A stretch of 64,000 nucleotides of DNA from Gracilariopsis chorda (taxonomy: Eukaryota; Rhodophyta; Florideophyceae; Gracilariales; Gracilariaceae). A program made the translations under genes and the position numbers. The notes beneath the pieces were generated by a model. It made no database searches, had not been told where the DNA came from, and was given only the letters and a program-made list of their open reading frames with translations. Location of the stretch: positions 558,001-622,000 of the forward strand of contig NBIV01000003.1 in assembly GCA_003194525.1 (NCBI GenBank). The letters run 5' to 3'. Below, piece by piece: positions 1-11,484 of this stretch; the stretch's first letter is position 1; every line of letters begins with the position of its first letter.

Positions 1-131
1 CTTCTTGTATGCATAGCGACCGAATACCCTCTGGCGTTCCAGATCGCTCAACGAAAAGCGTAAGAACAAACGAACAGCGTCGCAAAAAGCGAGTGGCGAT
101 CGACACAAACCAACAAAGTCGATGGCGACAA

Positions 132-245
132 CACTTCCGCACACAGAAAACAAAACAGAAAACAAACTTCACAACAAATCGATAGCGATTACAACAAAAC
201 ACAAAACACTTCTGCACACAGAAACAAAGCAGAAGGTAAACTTCA
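132..245. repeat. Imperfect direct repeat
   Basis: Two copies of an A/C-rich unit of about 38 bp (132-170 and 207-245) share an acttcYgcacacagaaa core and end in aaacttc. Each is preceded by a cgatRgcga motif. Unit spacing is about 75 bp. Confidence 0.55.
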
Positions 246-1345
246 GAAAACTTCAGGTCTCTGATTCCGCAAGCGAACTGTAAAGTTCAGACCCTTGGGT
301 CGTCTGTCCCAACAGAATCCGTAATGACGGTTCCAACTCAGCGTTCTGAACACCAATGGCGCGAGCAAAGTCCTACTTCGGAAAACAAGTTGTGAACAAC
401 ACCGGAAACTTCTCGAAAGCGAGTAAACGAACACACACCAAAGTGGCAAACTGATATTCTAGATCAGGAGACCAGTTTATGGGGTATTCCACTAATGCCT
501 GTACGGACTCGGTAGTGGGATGGAAAGCCACAAACGAACCACGGTTGTGAGTGTCGCCTTGCGAGCGACGGGGCTAGAAGTCAGTACCACGGTGTGAGCA
601 CCAGTAGCGAGAGAATCACGTGTGTGAGTAATGTGTCCGAGAGCGGAGACCCAGCGTAGCCAAAAGATAACAATATCAGATGATCCTGTGGCAAACACAA
701 CAAAACAACAAACAGAATAACAAAACATACACAGTCAGCTGTACGACACGTGAGGGTATCCTCGGAACAAAGAGATGTAGCTCAGAAGCAATTAAGCACT
801 GATGCTATAGGTGCCCCTGTGTCGAATACGACTTAGGATTCTCACGGTCTGACCAAAAGATCTTGAGTTCAGGGTGTTGGTTGGCCTTCGCCTCCCTCAC
901 CTGGGCAGGTCGCCCTTTACTAGGCTGCGAAGCCATGCAGTAGTTTGACTGTAATGCCTAAATATGTGGCTCTCCACTAACTACATTAACAATAAATAAA
1001 GTAGAATAAAACTAATAATTAGTGGAGGCCTACTACAGTACCAAAATTTACTACTCTTAGTTCACATTCTTCCATAAAGTGTTTCCTTTCCTAAACCTCG
1101 CTGTACAGCCATGTACTGTAGCCGAAAGTGTAGTGCAATGCCCTCAAGGAGGGATTCTTGGTACTTGATCGTTTTCCCGATATTATCGGTTGTGTAGTGT
1201 GTATATTAACTACGCCCCACAATGGTGGGTATGGACACGTGGGACACGGGTTTGGGTCAATTGGCGGTTGGCCACAGTAGTGGATGTTGTCACGAAATGT
1301 GGAGTATTTTATTTAATATTATTTATTATTTTCACACCCATTTCT

Positions 1346-1400
1346 GGGAAGCTAGTACTTAGTGCGACGGCGCACTGCCGTCGCACCAGTAAAACTTCCC
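1346..1400. repeat. Extended hairpin
   Basis: A perfect 10-bp stem (GTGCGACGGC at 1362-1371, its complement at 1377-1386) encloses a 5-nt loop. The pairing continues imperfectly outward to GGGAAG at 1346 and CTTCCC at 1395-1400. It could be a foldback element or the structured end of a decayed repeat. No gene is attached to it. Confidence 0.6.
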
Positions 1401-2431
1401 CAACAAGGGACCCCAACCTGGGGAATTGGCTTTAGTTGTTGCCGCTTGCGCGCGTGCTCTACTCCTCGGAGGGAAACGCCGTAAACCACGGGACATCTAA
1501 CCCCCTTGCACATCTAAAGGGACCCATCCTTGGGAGTATAATTTTTCCAATTGCATTGGTGTTTCGCCCTGTATAGGTAGTCCTGTCCACCGGCATTGCC
1601 GTACCTGCCCGTCGCTCTCGCGACCCACTTCGTCCTCTCTTCCTCCTCTTCGCCGTTCCTCTTTCCCCTTTTTAGGGTAGCACCTCCCGCTATCCGCGGC
1701 CCTCGTGTGCGCATCCGCTCACACACCCCCACTTACGTGGAAACATACCTCTACTGAGGATCACACCCCGCTCACGCGGATACCGATTCTTCGCCTTCAC
1801 CTCCCTGCGCGAGTCGCGACAGGTGTCCCTGGTCTTACAAACCGGCTTCGCCGTGACACCTCTGGGAGGGATCTACCCAACTGGGTTCACCTCGTGAGAG
1901 GAAGATCCCGAACGTCTTTCGGTGTTTTTCCCCTTTGGGGCATTGCACCACAGAAAGCTATGAATGTCGTCCTCGACTTAACTCATCATTCGGTGATCCG
2001 ATACCACTGCATCTCGAATGATACACCGGGTCAAAATAAACGCAACAAGCAAGTGTTTGGCTCTAACTCAGGTTCCCTGGTGAGTATCCACCTCCATCTG
2101 GAGAGACGCCATCCTGTGAAGGCCTAGTTACCCACCTCGTGGAGCTTCAGCACATTGTTACCACTACTGTGTTTGTTTCTGTGCACGATTTTACAGCGAT
2201 TATTGTTCTTTTGTCCCGTATACAGGTGTCGTTGTTTCTGCGACTATCGGTGATTACCGTTGCTCCGCTACCACCGCCCCACTTGTGTCGACACCGCACC
2301 GCTCTTGCGCATGGCCCACCACTCGTGTTTCGCTGCATTTTCCGCTTTCCCACTTCGTGGTCTGTCTTGGTTTCTACATCTTTACGCTAGTCGTGACGGT
2401 GAGTCCCGGTATTACACCCGGCTTCGTGTGC

Positions 2432-3080
2432 TCAACACAGGTGGTTTTGCCGCTGCGCTACCCTCACAGAGGAGGACGTCCAACACCTTTGTGTGTGTGC
2501 TCCCATCTTGGGGTATTGCACTACACTTTTCAAAAGCATATTTGCCGAAAGGAAGCTCCTCCAAGCTTGAAGATCTTTGTTTTCTATGTATGCCTCAGCA
2601 AGAGATGTAAGTTGAAGCTTTGCATTGTTCCACGTCTCCTCACTAAGCCAGGAGTTGTTAAGAAGGGTAATGGCAAGTACCTCTCTTACACGCAAGTAAG
2701 ACGAAAGACCACCATGCATACGGTGATGTGCTGCGAGACCCCGAAAATGGGAAACGAAGTTAGCCAAGAGCTCATATTTTCGGCGACGAAAGGTTTGAAC
2801 GCGATTCGGTGATGCTAATAGACGGTATAAAACAGTAGTTGGCAGATTGACGGCAATAAACCCAAATTTGGACGCATAAATCTCACTTAGTCGTCTTGAT
2901 TGTGCTCAATAAAGTTCTTTGCTTGTGTTTTGTCGATAATAGACTTTTGTGCAGCTGATAGAGCTCTGTCGTAAAGATGGAGCCCTAATGTTGCAAGAAT
3001 TGTTTTATAAAGACAGTCGCTGTCTTTTTGAGCAGAAACGAAACGGTATTTACCCAAAAATATACATCGGAACGCCACTT
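2432..3080 (-). pseudogene. Degraded coding remnant, unknown family
   Basis: Two minus-strand open stretches look protein-like. The upstream one (3078 down to 2887) reads through KDSDCLYKTILATLG and stops. The next (about 2885 down to 2432) reads through LASPNRVQTFRRRKYELL and WLSEETWNNAKLQL. They are in different frames and meet at about 2885, as expected for one gene broken by a frameshift. I do not recognise the family; a transposon-encoded protein is plausible given the surroundings. The ORF continues into low-quality sequence after 2520. Confidence 0.3.
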
Positions 3081-3568
3081 TGACAGATATTTTGTTGAAT
3101 CAAAGTGCGCAGGGTTTGTAGGGTTTTTAAAAGTTGCAGTTCTGGGCACATACCTGAAGTAGACGCAGTGCAAAGGAAGCGTCAGCAAGTGCAGGAAAGG
3201 CGTAAGGTTGGCAAATACCGAGTCGCGCTCGCGTCGATCAGACAAAAGAGTGGGGACAAAGTCCTGCCCAAGCGATTGCCTCCTTCCCTTGGTGAGTGAG
3301 GACTGGGTGGGCAGTGGTTTTTACTCTGATGGCCGGCGAGGTGGCCGGGCTCGCAGTAGCCGGAGGTGTTTCGCGCCCAGGTACCAAGCTCTCAGTAGCC
3401 GGGGATTGGAGGCAAATCTTGGCCAGCAGTGCAGTGTCACAGGCGGTCAATGTGCACAGTTACACGGTGGGATTAAAGGGTTTATCCTTTCACACTTATC
3501 ATACCTTTGGCACAGGCAAGGAGGAAGACCATGAGACTGGTATTTACATTGCTGTACACGTGAGATGA

Positions 3569-3808
3569 GGGAAAGGGCTAAACTACACGACGTAGATAGT
3601 GTAGGCGAGTCAGCGCGCATTTGCACCAATAAAAAGAGAGAGTCAGCGGGCACGTGCCACGGCGAGCTGCACAAGTGCCCGTGCCACTTCAGATCTTACT
3701 GTAGCCAATAATACGCCCCTATTTTGGATTTCAACCAGTAGATCCGCAGAGTCAGAGCATTCCCTCTATCCCTGCTCTCTCCGGCCGCCAAGTCAGCACA
3801 ACGTAAAT
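3569..3808 (+). repeat. MULE left terminal inverted repeat
   Basis: 240 bp beginning GGGAAAGGGCTAAAC and ending CAACGTAAAT. It is the exact reverse complement of 10958-11197. The transposase ATG at 3989 lies 180 bp inside, so this repeat probably carries the transposase promoter as well as transposase-binding sites. Confidence 0.95.
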
Positions 3809-3988
3809 GAGATGTAGATGCAGTCGAGGTTACCGCGCGGCGTCGTCAAAATGTGTGGGAATGACAGATACGTCAGGTACTACGTCCTCCTTCACATCTT
3901 CGACGACCCTTTCAAAGACTGCTGACTCTCTCTACGTCCCAATCTCCTTCCCGGACCGCTCTCGTGTACTGTTCTATTGCTTTGAGCA

Positions 3989-6900
3989 ATGGAGCAAAAC
4001 AAAGCGTCTGACTACGTAGATATTCTCCCAGAACATGAACTTTATGAAACCTTTACGTCGTTCTGGGAGAATCTTGAAAAGCGTACGCAAATGCGCATCA
4101 GTGATGGCTCTGCAAGTTCCGAAGTCCTTTTTGCGGTTGTGAAGGACCATGTAGCCAGAATCTTGATCGCAGAAGGCAAAGAAACATCACCGGTTTCTTT
4201 GGTACACAGTTCAAAACCTGACTCGGAAATGTGTAGCGATTTGATCTCAACAGCTGTTTTGAACATGGTACCTTCTGTTGGTGTGGCTTTTGCCTCATGT
4301 TCTATTGGAGTGATGCTGACAAGGCTATCGAAGTCATTCAAGGGAAAGAAGGGAAACATACCGGAAGAGGATTTGGAAGTGTTCAAGAAGTGGTTTACCT
4401 TTAAAGGTAATGGTGATACAGAGATAAACACCGTTCTAGTCCCATTGAACATGTCTAACAGCTATTGGGGTGTTTTGGTAGGGAAGAAAATTGTCAATGC
4501 GGCGCGAGGAACGCAACGATGGACGGTTTGGTTTGGAGACAGTCTTGGAATGTCTGTCGATCGAAGGATTATGAAACTGTTCTCTTTCTTGTTTCCCTTT
4601 TGCCTCACAGGAGATGAAGCGCTACGTGCGGTGATATCGGAGCGGAACTACACGCTACAGGTAAAAGGGTTTAAGCGACAAAAGGACTCGCACAGCTGTG
4701 GTTGCTATGTTGTTTCCCTTTTCACCATGTTCAGTGCGGACCACGGCTGTATCCCGAAGCGAACCTACGCCTCTGGGTACAGCCGAGCATTGACTGAGAG
4801 GATTCGATGGATGTCCATTAGAATCCGGATTCTACACATACTCATGGCGAAGGAGTTCTTTCAAACCGACATTGTTACTGAAACAATGGTCGTACGGCTC
4901 CGGTCAGAGCATCGTTTAGAACTCCTTCGCATGAGGAAGGAAGGTAAAAAACGGCAGCGTACGAAACGAAGCGTGGAGCGGAGCATTGGGATGCAGACTG
5001 GAAAGGAAGAAGCTGGAAAGGAAGAGGGAACGGATGTGAATACAGTTCTGGGAGAACGAAAAGCAGGAGAAGGAAAGGTCGTGGATCTTCAGCCAACGCC
5101 GTTGGGTACGCGCGACTCTGAGGCGCGTGCTATACGGAAAAGCCAGCGAACAAAGCGTGTTCATGAGCTGAACCAAAGTTCTGTTCAGAGCAGTGGGATG
5201 TGTCTACCCCTGAAGATTCGCATGAAGCGACGAGTGCAGTTTTCTGATTCTGCTCCGGTTGTAGCGGACATTGTGAACACATTGATTGAGATATGTGTAT
5301 CACAGCGCTCCGAGATGGTGCACAAAGCGCTAGGTGAGAAAACTGGAAGAAGTTCTGAAGTAAGTGGAGCATCAGGTGTAGAAGAGGAGCAGGAAATGAT
5401 TCAGACTGGAGAAGGTAGTGAAGTAGACATGGACATTGACGGACATTCACCAGCAAAGACGATCAGTCGGACACAGGCACAGGTAGAAGTTGAAGCTGAA
5501 GAAGGAGCGAAGGATACCGCGGCGCCTTCCGAGCTGAACGCAGAAACTGAAAAACATATTGAAGAGAAGAAGCAGGCTTCTGAGAATGGTGGTCAAGCTC
5601 AAGAGCTCAATGAAGAGCTGGCAGCCTGTTCTGACGCTCAGATACAGGAGAAGCCGCACATGGAGCTACCATCAATGACTATGTGTGAAGGACGCACTAC
5701 CAAGACCGGGTCATGCACTGAGGATCAGGCAGACGTCCAAGAGACATTTGAAAACAATGGAAGGCGTTTATGGGTTGATGTGAAACTTGAGGACGGTGGT
5801 GAATGTAAGACAGAACTTGCGATGTCAAACGAGAGGCTTGTCTCAGCTCTGAAAGGTTTAAAGGAGGTCTTTGACCTCCCTGCACTGGTTGCCTACATCG
5901 CTAAGAACTTTGGCTACCTTTATGGTGTACAATACTTCTCAGTGTTGCAGACGAGGAAGTCGAGGTCGTCTGCGCTGCTCACCGGAAAATTGCGGTGTCT
6001 GCGGCACAAGTCGCAGTGCCGCTCCAACATTCGAGCAAAGTTCTATCCCATGGAGAGATGTTGGGTAATTGAACAGGACCTGATACACACGCACACACCC
6101 CAACAACTTCCATGCCCCGATGATGTTGTAAGAAGGAGGTTTGAGGGCATTCGCTCCTCTTTAGCCTCCCGTCTACAAGAATGGGAAGAGCACATACGGA
6201 AAAATGGAGAATATGTACGTCTGTCATGCATATTTCGAACCATACCCCCCTTCCAGGGAGCCGAGTTCTACAACAGCTCATCATGCTACCTCCTAGAGCA
6301 TTCACATGGTCCTTTATCTCAAAGCAATGCAGAAACAGGAAGCGAAGACGATATGGCGTATGGCGACTCCAGTGGGGCTGAGGACTTTTATCCCTTCTAT
6401 TGCGTGTTGCATAGCACGAAATGCCCTGAGAGGGGAGGTGTTTTTGATGGCCGTGCTTCGCAAAGAGCATTTCATGAACCCAAACCCGAGCTTTGGAAGC
6501 AACACTCCTCGGTTTCACAGGAAGGAGGTAGGCCGTTTTCCAATCTACCGAAGAGGCCGCAGCAAGGACCTATCTCAAGGGAAGGCATCGGGAAAGGTGG
6601 CGTAAACGATGTAAAATGCTCGGATGGACTTCTGGATAATGCGTTTAACGTCGAGAGTGGCGTAAGAGGCGATTTTGGCATTAGCTCTTTTGAAGCTGAC
6701 CCCCCTGCTGCTTCTCCGAACTCCTCAACACAAACAGTGGACGCGAAATGCGAGCGTGCACGCCACAGCGCTGTGGGCGCCGAATTAGGCTCAAAAATGA
6801 GTGAGGAGAGTGAAACTCTCAACGCAAACGTTGCATATGCGCAGCAGGTTTCAGATGAGCAATCCGTTGAAGAAGAGGAGGCGCTGCTGATTGATCGATT

Positions 6901-9730
6901 CTTAGATGACGAAGAAGAGGTTCCTTCATGCTTCTTCGAAGACTCTGATGGTGGCATCCTGAATGAAGAAGAATCAGAACCAAAGGAGAAAGATGTCCTT
7001 GGAGAGAAAGACGAAAAGTACTGGACAGAAGATGGTGATGAAGAACTGGGCACGGAATCCGTACAGAACACGATACCGAATGAGAGAATTGAGGAGTGTT
7101 TTAAAGCAGCAGTCTTTGCCTATCTGGAAACCCTTCCTGTCAATGCTCCTGGTGTCACGGTTCTGAAGGAAGTTCAATTTATCGCGGACTGCTTCGGGTA
7201 CAGCTTATTCGTAAGGACTTCTATATACTTTGGAGAACGAAAGCGATCTCCGGATAAGGCAAAGTCTCCCAAGAGTCGTGGTGCTGAACGTGGGAATAGA
7301 AGGGTGCTGAAGAAGGGAATCTTGAAGTGCGATCAATACAATAACAAGATGACGCGATGCCTCTTCTCGATAACGATTAAGACGGAGGATTCTGGGCAGG
7401 AGGAAGATGGTGGAATGATCTACGTGGCTAATTTAAATGGTTGTAAACATGGACATGGTCCCTCTGGGAGCTTTGGTATTAGACATCTCAAGCCGCAAAT
7501 GCGTTCTGAAGCGATACATATGACGAACGATTTGCATATGAGCTTTAGAGATACCATACGATACCTGGAAGACAAGTACAATCAGAAGATAAATCCGGTA
7601 TCGGCGAGGAAGAAGTTGAGGTATGCTTCCTCCACAAGCAATCCCCGCGATTTGGAATGTGTAAGGTTGTGTGATCTGCTCTTTTCGTTGAGCCAGGAGG
7701 ATGCAGGGAATAAGGGATTCTTCGCTGCGGATGATTCGGGTAGGATGAAGTACGCTTGTTGGTCGTTTCGAGAGTGGATGGAAGACTACCAGAAGTTCGG
7801 CATTGTTCCGGGGGTATCTATTGATTGTAAAGCCATAGCCAATAGATACGGTTTCCCTCTGGTCACCATTAATGGAAGAGCCAATGATGGTCATGTGTTG
7901 ACATTTTTCATGGGGTATATGTGCTCCGAAACAGAAGAGGACTTCGTACGAATTCTGTCCTAATTCAAGTCTATAGTCGCCGTCTCACCGGCGATGGTAG
8001 TGATGGACCAGAACACTGCGTGTATAAATGCAGCTGAGAAGGTGTTCAATTCGTCCTATATAAGCCTCGACGAATGGCATCTGAACGAGAATCAGAAGAA
8101 GAATGTGGCCAATTGGTGTAGAAAGATTGGTAAGATGGAGTGGATGCACGATATGAAGAAAGACCTGTTCAACCTCAGAAAGTCATATACGTCGGAAACG
8201 TTTTTCGAAAGGAGAAGAATGCTAGAATGCAAGTACTTTGATGCTTTTGACGATCGTCTCCCTGTGTGGTATAAGTACTTGTACCACTATAAGCCGCATA
8301 TGCTGGTGTCTTGCTTCCGAAACGCGGCTATACCTACCCGTTACATGTTCCAAGGAACTGGCTACACCGAATCTTCTAACTCTGCATACAAGAAGATCAT
8401 TATATCGAAGAAGATTCCCTTGTGCAAGGTTCCTTTGGAGGTTCGGCGTATATCCCAAGAACGGGCTGATACCCGGAACTTGGAGCTTGTAAGAACCTTA
8501 TCTTCTCAAAGTGGGAGATATCGGAAGACAAGAGAGCTTGAGCACTTTCTACCTGTAGAAGTTGTAGACAGCCTGGTGGCTCAGTACACGAACTAGGCCT
8601 TGGCGCACTTCGTAGATTTGAGCTTTAAGCCCTCGAAGAACTACATTCTTTCCAGCACAGAGGTTGTGGATTATTCACAGGAAGCGTGGCCGGAAGCAAT
8701 CAGAAACCTGGAAAGTAGTTCAACCCCAGCAATGGGACCTGTAGCTCGCTTTAATTTGAAATGGGGAAGCCATCTGAGTCAGAACCGGAATGCGTCGGTG
8801 GATGAAGAGCGCTCATCACAGGAGACTGTTGTGCAATTCTCAAAAAGGTATACGGGGTCGGGGGATGACGTTAAGGCAGAGTTTATTGGTGTCTGTTCCT
8901 GTGGGCAGCCCTGGTCCGTTGGTTTTGCTTGTCGTCACATGGTTCGATGTGCTGTGGTTTATCAGGAAGAACGTCTGCGTTTCCCTGAACTACGAAACAT
9001 ACTGGGATACTTCATACCTCTTGAAGCGCTTTTCTCTACATACTGGAGAAAAGATACTTCTGCTATGACAGTCCCATACTTGGCGAAACTCAGGTCAGAG
9101 ACCCGATACTTCAACAACGAGGAGATGGATTACCGACTACGCCGTTTTGATGAGTCGACGGAGAAAGAGTTTATCCACATTGACTCAGATATACTTAGAA
9201 CCAGTAGAGAAGACTCGGAAGTAGATGGGTACAATACGTACATGGAAGGAAAAAACCTCTACGATGCTTTACATCGACAAGCTACTGGAATTGGACGTGT
9301 TGCGGTGAGTGGAGTTCTACGTCTTTTAAGGGATGCCATCGCGGACATTCAGCAAGGAAAAGCGACACACTTCGAAGCTAGAGGTACCTTTAAAACAAGG
9401 CTGGCTTCATTAACAGAACACGCGGAAGAAACAGAGAACACTGTCACTTTACTGCATCCATCGTCTTCTACAAAAGGTTTCAGTTCATCAGGGATCCGTC
9501 CGCCAAACAATGGACGCCACAGAGCACAACGGAGAAAGAAAAGCTCCTTGGAGCGCACGAGAAAGCGAGCGAGGACAAGCCCACATTCATCCCAGGAAGT
9601 GTCTCAGAAAGACTGTCACCCACCTTCAACATCCTCAGAACCAGCTGTGACACCCTCAACTTCCATAGCCCAAGACGTGCAAGACAAAGCACTTCGAATT
9701 ATGTCAAAGTCTCTCGGACACATCCAATAG
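3989..9730 (+). pseudogene. Ulp1-peptidase / MULE transposase fusion, two in-frame stops
   Basis: One reading frame of 1,914 codons runs from ATG 3989 to the TAG at 9728, interrupted only by TAA at 7961-7963 and TAG at 8594-8596. Residues ~150-245 form a C48 (Ulp1/SENP) peptidase: WFGDSLG holds the acid (D184), QKDSHSCGCY holds Q231 and nucleophile C237, but the usual His-Trp is Tyr-Trp (Y159). Two Cys/His zinc modules of the GCM1/WRKY/FAR1 kind follow (about 665-702 and 1109-1157), separated by acidic, low-complexity sequence. The MULE DDE core has its first Asp in GVSIDCKAIA (1279) and second in VVMDQN (1340), then EWHLNEN. A SWIM zinc finger (CSCG...CRHM) lies at 8893-8940. The first stop falls between the two catalytic Asp residues. 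Other genes here use all three stops normally, so this reads as recent decay rather than recoding. Confidence 0.9.
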
Positions 9731-10089
9731 CTGTAGCATTGACCACAGGCGTTTGATCCCTTTCCTTCTTTCCTAATTTCTTTGAGCTCTTTCTGTTCTT
9801 CATAAAAGCCTTGAGGTCTTGCTTCTTTCGCCTTCTGCTTCACTTTAATTCTTTATTCAACTTCTAGATATCGTCGCGTATTCTAAAACCTCGTCCAAGA
9901 ACGCGTGAACAGTCTTTCTTGCATCTGAGAACCCCGAAATGGAAGCCCAGTTGGAGTGTACTATACACCTTCATCACTCAAGAGCCAACGTATCTCCTAA
10001 AAGACTCAACTATAGAATCAGCTAAACTCATGAACAAACATTCCAATTCCACTTGAACTATAAGCCACATCAAACGCGTATCCGCAGTC

Positions 10090-10584
10090 TCAGGCTTTGG
10101 CTAACTGTCGTACCATGTCTTCTCTCTCCTTTTCATTTCGTACCGAATCCGTTAGGCTTCCGGTAGGCTCGACAAAGGTATGTAGAGGCAAGTTTTCCCG
10201 GCGCTTCGGGTCTTCAATCTCTTGGAGATCACGTCCCAAGAACTTCAACCCAAAGTCTTCCCTATTACTCGGATCTAGCTTGCCAGTAGCGGCTGCAGCG
10301 CCGAAAAATCTCCCCAGAAACTCACAAAAGCGTGACTTGTCAGTCTTCATATCAGAAATGTTACGAATAAGTTTAGGAAGATATCTCCAGAAAATAGTCC
10401 CCTCAATTGGTGAGTCCACTAGACCTCCGAGTAGCTCGATAATCTTGTCCTGGTGTATGATCTTCGAACTAAACGTCTCCATTAGTGCCTCATGCAGAAC
10501 CCCTTTGTAGTCGGGAGCTTTGACTTCATCTGCAACAATTTCCTGGACTTCACGTACTGACTGATTTGTCCAAAACTCCTCCAT
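10090..10584 (-). CDS. MA3-like (eIF4G C-terminal type) ORF inside the MULE
   Basis: 164 aa, intact, ATG 10584 in a good context (gccATGG). Residues ~8-95 (REVQEIVADEVKAPDYK..., then KIIELLGGLV and FWRYLPKLIRNISDMKTD) have the helical-repeat pattern of MA3 domains, which in eIF4G and Pdcd4 bind eIF4A. The rest (FGLKFLGRDLQEIEDPKRRE...) is charged and unassigned. It lies inside the element between the transposase and the right inverted repeat, convergent with the transposase. Either the MULE captured a host translation-factor fragment or it is an accessory gene of this family. The MA3 assignment is by pattern only and is moderately secure. Confidence 0.55.
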   Translation of the reverse strand: MEEFWTNQSVREVQEIVADEVKAPDYKGVLHEALMETFSSKIIHQDKIIELLGGLVDSPIEGTIFWRYLPKLIRNISDMKTDKSRFCEFLGRFFGAAAATGKLDPSNREDFGLKFLGRDLQEIEDPKRRENLPLHTFVEPTGSLTDSVRNEKEREDMVRQLAKA

Positions 10585-10957
10585 GGCTCCCTATGCCTTC
10601 CTTTTTAAAACCTGTGGGTCCGTTAAGGCTGAAGTAGGTGTACGGGCCTTCGGAGTTAGTTAATGTTGTGGTGTAAGAGATGTTCGTGGCCAAGAGGTAG
10701 ATTTCACCCGTGTCAGATTAACAGCTTACGTAGATTCACTTATCTCTTTGTTTGAGAGCACTGCACGACAAGCGGATGTGCCAGGCCGAAAGCTCACAAA
10801 AAAGCCGTCAATAATACCGGGGAGAGTCCGGCTCGGTGATGGCATGATCGTAAGGGGAATCAATGTTGAGGGAGCACGATCACGACTCCTTATGCCTCTT
10901 CTCCCTCGGCTACGCTCACCCTTTTGCACAAAGATGGCGCCAAATGGCAATTATGAT

Positions 10958-11197
10958 ATTTACGTTGTGCTGACTTGGCGGCCGGAGAGAGCAGGGATAG
11001 AGGGAATGCTCTGACTCTGCGGATCTACTGGTTGAAATCCAAAATAGGGGCGTATTATTGGCTACAGTAAGATCTGAAGTGGCACGGGCACTTGTGCAGC
11101 TCGCCGTGGCACGTGCCCGCTGACTCTCTCTTTTTATTGGTGCAAATGCGCGCTGACTCGCCTACACTATCTACGTCGTGTAGTTTAGCCCTTTCCC
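10958..11197 (-). repeat. MULE right terminal inverted repeat
   Basis: 240 bp, exact inverse of 3569-3808, ending ...AGCCCTTTCCC at 11197 and followed immediately by the 9-bp target duplication. Confidence 0.95.
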
Positions 11198-11484
11198 GTG
11201 AGATGAGGGTTGCAACAACGCTTCGTCGTCGAGTACCGTTTACGGTAACTGCTCCGTAAAAGGGTAATATGTTTGGACATTTCACAGTATTTGGTTACTG
11301 TAGCCGTCTGGATTCCTTTGGTTACCGGCGTCGCAACGCCCACATGTAGAAAGCGGCGCACATTCCAAATCGTCAAACCGCCACAAAGTGGACGCGTCTT
11401 CCACCGCTGGACCCACTCAACCACTTCGCCGATCACGAGGCCGAAACAGAGCGGGCCACCCTCCGCACGCACCATTCTCTCCAC

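Larger units (their letters stand above)
1..2400. other. Non-coding, repeat-like stretch
   Basis: No ORF here resembles a known protein and composition drifts repeatedly. I see an imperfect direct repeat near 120-245, a hairpin at 1346-1400, and pyrimidine-rich blocks around 1620-2520 in which a short motif (cccc..tggg-g-attgca-cac) recurs near 1928 and 2503. It is most likely decayed transposon or satellite DNA, but no class can be assigned. Confidence 0.45.
3560..11206. mobile_element. Complete Mutator-like element (MULE) with target duplication
   Basis: The element proper is 3569-11197 (7,629 bp). It is bounded by 240-bp terminal inverted repeats (3569-3808 and 10958-11197) that I find identical base for base. 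It is flanked by a perfect 9-bp duplication, GTGAGATGA, at 3560-3568 and 11198-11206. Nine-bp duplications and long inverted repeats are the hallmark of Mutator-superfamily elements. Inside are a fused Ulp1-peptidase/MULE transposase ORF on the plus strand (3989-9730, two in-frame stops) and a short MA3-like ORF on the minus strand (10090-10584). Intervals 9731-10089 and 10585-10957 hold nothing else recognisable. Identical repeats indicate recent insertion, at odds with the broken transposase. Confidence 0.95.

Noticed and set aside
7961-8596. Alternative genetic code (TAA/TAG read as an amino acid) to explain the stops in the transposase
   Set aside because: LeuRS, MCM3, TMBIM and PPWD1 end at TAG, TAG, TAA and TGA exactly where their families end, so all three codons terminate normally.
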